Assembly (NCBI GenBank): GCA_021788955.1
Contig: JAJYKC010000247.1
Coordinates: forward strand, 1 to 5,266
Direction: 5' to 3'
Source: Acidobacteriota bacterium
GTDB lineage: Bacteria; Acidobacteriota; Terriglobia; Bryobacterales; Bryobacteraceae
Length of the DNA: 5,266 nt
Shown here piece by piece: positions 1 to 5,266 of this stretch. The notes under the pieces are model-generated. The model saw nothing but the letters and a program-made list of their open reading frames with translations. It was not told the DNA's origin and ran no database searches. How positions within the stretch are numbered: the first letter of the stretch is position 1; every line of letters starts with the position of its first letter. The position numbers and the translations under genes were made by a program.

Positions 1-1
1 G

Positions 2-115
2 CTTCTCGCCAACGGTGGAACATCACTTGTCATCCACGCCCAGCCCGACGACATGAAATCGGACCCCGCGGGCAACGCCGGACCCCGCATCGCCTGCGGC
101 GTGATCGTTCCCTGA
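2..115 (+). CDS. sodC: Cu/Zn superoxide dismutase, C-terminal fragment (cut by window edge)
   Basis: Only the last 37 codons and the TGA stop are present; the frame is open to the left edge. The visible residues match the end of the Cu/Zn superoxide dismutase fold. The segment VIHAQPDD carries the histidine equivalent to copper ligand His120 of the human enzyme, followed by the aspartate pair. GNAGPRIACGVI carries the active-site arginine (human Arg143) that guides superoxide and the cysteine (human Cys146) of the conserved disulfide. The family disproportionates superoxide to oxygen and hydrogen peroxide, and in bacteria it is usually exported to the periplasm or anchored as a lipoprotein; the signal peptide would lie outside the window. 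The gene is convergent with gpmI across the repeat array. The family call is secure from the motif spacing; full length, metal site completeness and export cannot be judged here. Confidence 0.9.
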   Translation, partial: LLANGGTSLVIHAQPDDMKSDPAGNAGPRIACGVIVP

Positions 116-128
116 TTGCGGAGCCGCG

Positions 129-354
129 CACAGGGCTGCGAGCGGCGTCAGCCGCGCAGCTCCGTTGTGCGCGCTGTAAGGAAAGCCCACAGGGCTGCGA
201 GCGGCGTCAGCCGCGCAGCTCCGTTGTGCGCGATGTAAGGAAAGCCCACAGGGCTGCGAGCGGCGTCAGCCGCGCAGCTCCGTTGTGCGCGTTGTAAAAA
301 AAGCCCACAGGGCCGCGACCGGCGCCAGCCGCGCGGCTCCCTTGTGCGCCATGC
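129..354. repeat. Four tandem copies of a 59-bp palindromic repeat unit
   Basis: Copies begin at 129, 188, 247 and 306, each starting CACAGGG, with an exact 59-bp period. Copies 1-3 are nearly identical. They differ at one position (C at 174, A at 233, T at 292), and copy 3 also has AA in place of GG near its end. Copy 4 carries several substitutions and its similarity fades just before the gpmI stop. Within each unit about 41 bp form an imperfect hairpin. In copy 1 GGGCTGC (133-139) pairs with GCAGCTC (156-162, one G-T pair). A GA bulge follows (140-141), then GCGGC (142-146) pairs with GCCGC (151-155) around a GTCA loop. CACA (129-132) pairs with TGTG (166-169) outside. The array fills most of the 242-bp gap between the convergent sodC and gpmI genes. 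It resembles REP-type intergenic palindromes or a reused terminator; whether it is dispersed elsewhere in the genome cannot be seen. Confidence 0.93.
296..346 (-). terminator. Intrinsic terminator of the eno-gpmI transcript, made from repeat copy 4
   Basis: Read on the minus strand, a GC-rich hairpin begins 11 bases after the gpmI stop. TGTG (343-346) pairs with CACA (306-309), GCGGC (333-337) with GCCGC (312-316), and GCCG (328-331) with CGGC (320-323). It is followed after GGC by seven consecutive T residues (plus-strand A run 296-302). A shorter alternative stem, GCCC/GGGC around a three-base loop (303-313), abuts the T run directly. Among the four copies only this one has such a run beside it on the minus-strand side; the junctions downstream of copies 2 and 3 have only three T residues. 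No T-rich tract follows copy 1 on the plus strand, so an equivalent signal for sodC is not evident. Confidence 0.75.
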
Positions 355-357
355 AAG

Positions 358-1889
358 CTAAACCGAGCGCAGGTCCATTCCGCTCATCTCTTGGGGCTGC
401 GGCACGCCCATCATGCCGAGAATGGTCGGCGCGATGTCGCGCAGTGAGCCGTTAGCCTTCAGCGGGCGGCGCCCTTCATCGACCACAATCAGCGGCACCG
501 GATTCGTCGTGTGATACGTGTGCGGTCCCTTGGTAACCGGGTCGATCATGGTTTCCGCGTTGCCGTGGTCTGCGGTGATGAGCCACGTTCCGCCGTGGCG
601 CTTCAGGGCCATGTGGATCTCGCCCAGGCAGCCGTCCACGGTTTCGACGGCACGCACCGTGGGCTCCAGTTTGCCGGAGTGGCCCACCATGTCCGCATTG
701 GCGAAGTTCATCACCACCACGTCCATACCGCCCTTTTCGATCGCCTTGACGACAACTTCCGTAATCCCGGCCGCGCTCATCTCGGGCTTCAGGTCATAGG
801 TGGCGACCTTCGGGGAAGCCACCAGTTCCCTGCTCTCGCCCGAATACGGTTTCTCGTTGCCCCCGTTGAAAAAGTACGTCACATGCGCGTATTTCTCGGT
901 CTCCGCCACCCGCAGGTTCTTCCAGTTCAACCCGCCCATGACGTTGGCCAGGATGTTGTGCGGATGCTCCCGCGCGAGCACAAACGGGCAATGGAACGTC
1001 TTGTCGTACTCGGTCATGGTCACGTGGTGCAATCCGCGCGGCGCCTTGCCGTGGTAGGGAACCGTCACGTCGCCGCTAAGCGCCATGGTCATCTCGCGCC
1101 CGCGGTCGGCGCGGTAGTTGAAGAAGATCGACACATCGTCGTCGCGGATCAAACCCACCGGCTCGTTGCGGGCATCCACGACCGTCACCGGCTCGAAGAA
1201 CTCGTCCGTAACGCCCTTTTCGTAGCTCTGCCGGATGGCAGCCACCGGGTCCGCCGTCTTCTCGCCGCCTCCGAAACGGAGCGCATCAAACGCGCGCTCC
1301 ACGCGTTCCCATCGCTTGTCGCGGTCCATGGCGTAGTAGCGGCCGCTTACAGTGGCGATTCGGCCTACGTGCTTTTCCCGAAGCACCTTCTGGAGTTCTT
1401 CGACGAAGCCCGCCCCGCTGTTCGGCGGCGTGTCGCGGCCGTCGAGAAAGCAGTGCACGCAGACGTCGTTCAGCTCGAAACGATGCGCCATCTCGAGCAG
1501 CGCGTAGAGATGCGTCAAAAGCGAGTGTACGCCGCCGTCGCTGCACAGCCCCATCAAGTGCAGGCGCTTGCCCCGGGCGCGCTTCATGGCCTCCACCAGC
1601 ACCGGATGGTCGAAAATCTCACCGGTGGAGATCATCTGGTCGATCCGCGTGACATCCATCTGGATGATCCGCCCGGCGCCGATGTTGAGGTGTCCCACCT
1701 CGCTGTTGCCCATCTGCCCTTCCGGTAGGCCGACACTTGGCCCCGAGGTCCGCACCAGCGTGTTCGGGTATTCGCGCAGCAGCGCGTCGTAGTTGGGCTT
1801 GCGCGCCAGTGCGATGGCGTTGCCTTCAACGGCCGGGGAAAATCCCCAGCCGTCGAGAATCGTTAATACCAACGGATGTTGCGCGGCCA

Positions 1890-1890
<1 letters not shown>
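358..1890 (-). CDS. gpmI: 2,3-bisphosphoglycerate-independent phosphoglycerate mutase
   Basis: This cytoplasmic glycolytic enzyme interconverts 3-phosphoglycerate and 2-phosphoglycerate through a phosphoserine intermediate, using two Mn-type metal ions. The 510-residue product has the usual family length of about 510. An alkaline-phosphatase-like domain is split around a phosphotransferase insertion of roughly residues 77-310. Visible active-site residues are Asp13 (LDGWGFS), nucleophile Ser63 (MGNSEVGHLN), His122 (SDGGVHS), Asp150-Arg152-Asp153 (LDGRDTPP), Arg184 and Arg190, Arg260 and Arg263 (NYRADRGRE), Lys333 (ETEKYAH), Asp400 and His404 (NADMVGHSG), Asp441-His442 (TADHGNAET) and His460 (YHTTNPVP). 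Together these supply both metal sites. The ATG overlaps the eno TAA by one base (TAATG), which fixes the start and suggests coupled translation. The only upstream purine tract (AAAGG, 1904-1908) is 13 bases away and partly inside a hairpin. A repeat-derived terminator follows. It is not the cofactor-dependent (GpmA) type, which is about half this size and unrelated. Confidence 0.98.
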
Positions 1891-3176
<1,286 letters not shown>

Positions 3177-3203
3177 TCACCATTGTGGCATCTTCGGTGA
3201 CCC

Positions 3204-3213
3204 GAACTAGTTC
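3204..3213. promoter_or_regulatory. Perfect 10-bp palindrome between the divergent eno and small gene starts
   Basis: GAACTAGTTC is a perfect palindrome near the middle of the 58-bp gap between the eno start codon (3173) and the start of the small plus-strand gene (3232). It is AT-richer than its surroundings. Position and symmetry would suit a dimeric regulator acting on one or both divergent genes. No known operator consensus was recognised and only one copy is present, so this is a weak candidate. Confidence 0.25.
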
Positions 3214-3231
3214 CCGGTATCATCAGGAAGA

Positions 3232-3405
3232 ATGCCCCGAACCGATGTCTACTTGAAGGTCGAGTTGTCCCACGGCTCCGGCGAGGATGCCGGCGCTCTC
3301 GCCGCCGAACTCTGCCGTATGCTGCGCAAGCAGTACGCTGTCCGAGCCGCGGAGGTGCAGAGCGTCCACGCGCGAACGGAAGATCAGCCGAAAAGTTCGC
3401 GGTAG
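3232..3405 (+). CDS. Small hypothetical protein, 57 aa, divergent from eno
   Basis: I do not recognise the product with certainty. The frame runs ATG to TAG with AGGAAG (3225-3230) just upstream as ribosome binding site. About 77 percent of its codons (44 of 57) end in G or C, as expected for a real gene in this GC-rich genome. The protein begins MPRTDVYLKVELSHG and is soluble, with no signal peptide or membrane segment. The order reads as a beta strand (DVYLKVEL), an amphipathic helix (about 18-35, with ALAAELCRMLRKQY), a second strand (about 37-47, with VRAAEVQSVHA) and a short polar tail. This resembles half of a ferredoxin-like fold. One cysteine (Cys28) is present. It is the only coding candidate found in the 210 bp between dgt and eno, and its last 22 bases overlap the end of dgt on the other strand. 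A terminator-like inverted repeat with T6 lies at its end. Function unknown. Confidence 0.6.
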   Translation: MPRTDVYLKVELSHGSGEDAGALAAELCRMLRKQYAVRAAEVQSVHARTEDQPKSSR

Positions 3406-3412
3406 GTTTTTT
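3371..3412 (+). terminator. Possible terminator of the small plus-strand gene
   Basis: CGCGAAC (3371-3377) and GTTCGCG (3395-3401) form a perfect 7-bp inverted repeat around a 17-base loop. Six T residues follow (3407-3412) after a five-base spacer. On the plus strand this has the order of an intrinsic terminator at the end of the small gene. Against it, the loop is large, the spacer is longish, and the T run lies in dgt coding sequence (opposite the Glu-Lys-Thr codons), so it may be coincidental. Confidence 0.3.
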
Positions 3413-4505
3413 CGAAGTACCGGTCCGTCATCCCGGCGATGTAATCGCAGACGATCCGGTGCGCCGGCTGCTCGCTCAATCCTTCCCGGTAGCTGTCGGG
3501 CAGCCGCTCCGGGCCGTCCATGAAGTAGGTGAACATCTGCGCGATGCGGGTGGTGGAGGCACGGCGCTCGGCAAGCAGCGTCTCGGAGCCATAAACCATT
3601 TTGTGCAGGAAATGTTTTAGTCCGCGGTTCAGCCGCTGCGTTTCTTCCGTCAGGCGAACCAGCCGCGCCGGATGGCTCCGGACGTCTTCGACACTTCCGG
3701 CTCCGGCCGCGAGACTCGCTTCCCGCGTCCCCTCGATTAACCCCGTGACCAACGCATCCACCAACTGGCGAAGGACTTCGTAAAACCGTTCCCGCTCGGT
3801 CGCGCCGGGAAACTGTGTCGCCTCCCGTTCCCATAGCGCGGCGAACTCCTCGATCGCCGAACACGCCGAGTCCGCATCCACCAGTCCGGCCGACCAGGCA
3901 TCGTCCAAGTCGGCCGTGTTGTAGGCGATCTCGTCGGCCAGGTCGATGATTTGTGCCTCGAGGGGCGGACGCAAGGCGGGGAGATATTCATCAAATTCCC
4001 GGTCCTCGGCCGGGGATAAATCTTTTGAATGTTTGAGGATGCCCTCCCGGACCTCAAACGTCAGATTGAGGCCGGGAAAGCGCGCATAGCGTTGTTCGAA
4101 CGTCTCCACGATCCGCAGTGCATGACGGTTATGGTCGAACCGTGCCCCGAACCGCTGCATCTGCCGGTCCAGCTCCTCCTCGCCGGCATGCGCGAACGGG
4201 GGATGTCCAATGTCATGGGCCAGGGCAAGAACCTCCACGAGGCTCTCATCGAGGCCAAGCACGACCGCGACAGTCCGAGCGAGCTGGCTGACCTCGATGG
4301 TGTGCGTCAGGCGATTGCGAAAGTGATCGGAAAGAGAGGCGGGGAAAACTTGGGTCTTGTTTTCCAGCCGGCGGAAGGCGCGAGCATGGATGACACGGTC
4401 CCTATCGCGCTGGAACTCGTTGCGGTAGCGATGCCGGGGCTCTGGATAGCGGCGCCCGCGGCTTTGTTCCACCGGGAAGCGCAGCAACGCCAGAGCGGCC
4501 TGCAT
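3384..4505 (-). CDS. dgt: Deoxyguanosinetriphosphate triphosphohydrolase-like HD-domain protein
   Basis: Members of this family cleave deoxynucleoside triphosphates to the deoxynucleoside and intact tripolyphosphate, adjusting dNTP pools in the cytoplasm; some relatives limit phage DNA synthesis. At 373 residues it fits the shorter type 2 dGTPase-like subfamily rather than the roughly 505-residue E. coli Dgt. The signature region QRDRDRVIHARAFRRLENKT (residues 32-51) is followed by the metal-binding HD set: His68 (RLTHTIEVS), His97-Asp98 (ALAHDIGHPPFAH) and Asp191 (LADEIAYNTADLDD). EGILKHS (154-160) and a helical C-terminal HD-associated region follow. The ATG overlaps the stop of the upstream TPR gene by one base (TGATG). 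No Shine-Dalgarno sequence precedes it, so reinitiation from the upstream gene is likely. Substrate preference among dNTPs cannot be read from the sequence. Its 3' end overlaps the small opposed gene by 22 bp. Confidence 0.95.
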   Translation of the reverse strand: MQAALALLRFPVEQSRGRRYPEPRHRYRNEFQRDRDRVIHARAFRRLENKTQVFPASLSDHFRNRLTHTIEVSQLARTVAVVLGLDESLVEVLALAHDIGHPPFAHAGEEELDRQMQRFGARFDHNRHALRIVETFEQRYARFPGLNLTFEVREGILKHSKDLSPAEDREFDEYLPALRPPLEAQIIDLADEIAYNTADLDDAWSAGLVDADSACSAIEEFAALWEREATQFPGATERERFYEVLRQLVDALVTGLIEGTREASLAAGAGSVEDVRSHPARLVRLTEETQRLNRGLKHFLHKMVYGSETLLAERRASTTRIAQMFTYFMDGPERLPDSYREGLSEQPAHRIVCDYIAGMTDRYFEKTYRELFG

Positions 4506-5209
4506 CAGTCGAGCTTAAGGGACGAGTAGGCCTCGATCGCCGCCTGGCTCACCGCGGGCCGAGAACTCGAACGCAGCGGCCCGAGTAGCGCCTTGGCTTC
4601 CTTCGGATTGGTCTTTGCAAGGACTTCGGCCAATTGGATTTGGGCCTGCTCCTTCGAAACCAGGGCAGTGGGCTTTTCGATCGCCGAACGAAGGAGCTTC
4701 TCTGCGTCCGCGGTCTTGCCTTCCGACGCGTAGATTTTTGCAAGAGAAAGCTTGCCTAGGGAAACGTACGGCCCGTCGCCATTGTCGACGATGTCCCGGA
4801 AACGCTTCTCAGACTGGGCCATATCGCCAGCATCGGCGGCATGAGCCGCCAGGAAGAACTCAGCCACGGTCCCTTCCGATGTTCCAGGATACTTGGCCGC
4901 TAAGCCGGTAAAAGCTTGCGCGACGGCCTGATCCTTTTCCTTTTGCGAGGCGAAAGTAATGGGCGCGGAACCGGCCGGAGCCCCGACGGGCGCCTCGTTC
5001 ACCCGCATCGCCTTAGCTAGGGCGTCTTCGCGTACACCCTGCTCATGCCGGTGGAAGAGATAAATCGCTCCACCCAGCAGAATCACCACCAAGGCGATCG
5101 TTCCATACCGGATCGTCTCCTGGCGATGCGTTGTTAAGAATTCAAAACCGTGTTGAACTTCAAGCGCGAGCGGGTCGCGCTTGAGTTCTTTCCGCGTCAG
5201 TCTGTCCAC
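4505..5209 (-). CDS. YfgM-like membrane-anchored tetratricopeptide repeat protein
   Basis: The 234-residue protein has a basic N-terminal segment (about 1-35, MDRLTRKELKRDPLALEV) and one hydrophobic membrane helix (about 36-52, GTIALVVILLGGAIYLF). A low-complexity Ala/Pro/Gly linker (about 70-85) follows, then TPR-like helix pairs over roughly 93-213, for example AQAFTGLAAKYPGT, KLSLAKIYASEGKTADAEKL and AQIQLAEVLAKTNPKEA. This layout is that of the TPR_21/YfgM-type family, in which the short tail is cytoplasmic and the TPR domain faces the periplasm. E. coli YfgM works beside the SecYEG translocon and periplasmic chaperones; a similar scaffolding role here is inference. The start is GTG at 5207-5209, with GAGG (5217-5220) seven bases upstream. 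The frame stays open to the window edge, but only this start has a good ribosome binding site and gives a typical family N-terminus. Translation is probably coupled to dgt downstream. Confidence 0.85.
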   Translation of the reverse strand: MDRLTRKELKRDPLALEVQHGFEFLTTHRQETIRYGTIALVVILLGGAIYLFHRHEQGVREDALAKAMRVNEAPVGAPAGSAPITFASQKEKDQAVAQAFTGLAAKYPGTSEGTVAEFFLAAHAADAGDMAQSEKRFRDIVDNGDGPYVSLGKLSLAKIYASEGKTADAEKLLRSAIEKPTALVSKEQAQIQLAEVLAKTNPKEAKALLGPLRSSSRPAVSQAAIEAYSSLKLD

Positions 5210-5242
5210 GAAGTAACCTCTAGGCGAGTAAATACTTAGGCT

Positions 5243-5248
5243 ATCATA
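5243..5248 (-). promoter_or_regulatory. Possible -10 box upstream of the TPR gene and dgt
   Basis: On the minus strand TATGAT matches five of six bases of the sigma-70 -10 consensus and lies in an AT-rich patch 33 bases before the GTG start. It would give an untranslated leader of roughly 25-30 bases containing the GAGG ribosome binding site. The matching -35 box would fall at or beyond the window edge, so the promoter cannot be confirmed. Confidence 0.35.
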
Positions 5249-5266
5249 CCCGCGTTTGCCGAGGAA

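Noticed and set aside
129..354. CRISPR array
   Set aside because: The copies are contiguous tandem units whose whole 59-bp length repeats. There are no unique spacers between short repeats and no cas genes are in view.
511..1728. Long plus-strand open frame of 405 codons
   Set aside because: It is antisense to gpmI, whose protein has every expected catalytic motif. The predicted product is rich in His, Arg and Val with no recognisable domain, typical of a mirror frame in GC-rich coding DNA.
3218..3223. TATCAT as a -10 box for the small plus-strand gene
   Set aside because: It would start transcription at or within a few bases of the ATG, conflicting with use of the AGGAAG ribosome binding site, and no -35 match lies at proper spacing.
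3223..3864. Minus-strand frame of 213 codons spanning the dgt end and the gap before eno
   Set aside because: It overlaps the well-supported dgt frame out of phase, its product is Arg/Gly-rich without motifs, and it is opposite the better-supported small plus-strand gene.
4029..4529. Plus-strand frame of 166 codons with a plausible-looking composition
   Set aside because: It is antisense to the HD-motif half of dgt and the junction with the TPR gene; the codon pattern is explained by dgt.
5210..5266. N-terminal extension of the TPR protein to the window edge
   Set aside because: The frame is open but has no ATG, GTG or TTG start in this stretch. The GTG at 5207-5209 has a well-spaced GAGG and gives a normal N-terminus for the family.

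Overview
The window is GC-rich bacterial chromosome carrying mostly housekeeping genes. The high-GC third codon positions, the character of the enolase, phosphoglycerate mutase and YfgM-like sequences, and the palindromic intergenic repeats suggest a soil Acidobacteriota of the Bryobacterales/Solibacter kind. This placement is an impression from reading the proteins, not a database result. No mobile element, CRISPR array, rRNA or tRNA was seen.

Left edge (1-357): the last 37 codons of a Cu/Zn superoxide dismutase gene on the plus strand, then a 242-bp gap between convergent genes. The gap is nearly filled by four tandem copies of a 59-bp unit, each built around an imperfect palindrome. The copy nearest gpmI is diverged but keeps its stem by a compensating base-pair change, and with an adjacent T7 run it forms a good intrinsic terminator for the minus-strand genes.

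Centre (358-3173, minus strand): eno then gpmI in transcription order, overlapping by one base (TAATG). They encode consecutive lower-glycolysis steps (3-phosphoglycerate to 2-phosphoglycerate to phosphoenolpyruvate). Both have full family length and all the catalytic residues checked. A perfect 8-bp hairpin lies just before the gpmI start codon.

Between eno and dgt (3174-3405): a 57-codon plus-strand frame with a ribosome binding site and strong GC3 bias. It diverges from eno and overlaps the end of dgt by 22 bp. It is probably a real small protein gene of unknown function.

Right part (3384-5266, minus strand): a gene for a membrane-anchored YfgM-like tetratricopeptide protein (GTG start) followed by dgt (HD-domain dNTP triphosphohydrolase), overlapping by one base (TGATG). 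A possible -10 box lies upstream of the first gene at the window edge. The right-hand pair and the eno-gpmI pair point the same way but are separated by 210 bp holding the opposed small gene, so they are probably separate transcription units.

No wholly new multi-gene system is evident. The items most worth a second look are the palindromic repeat array and the small plus-strand gene.
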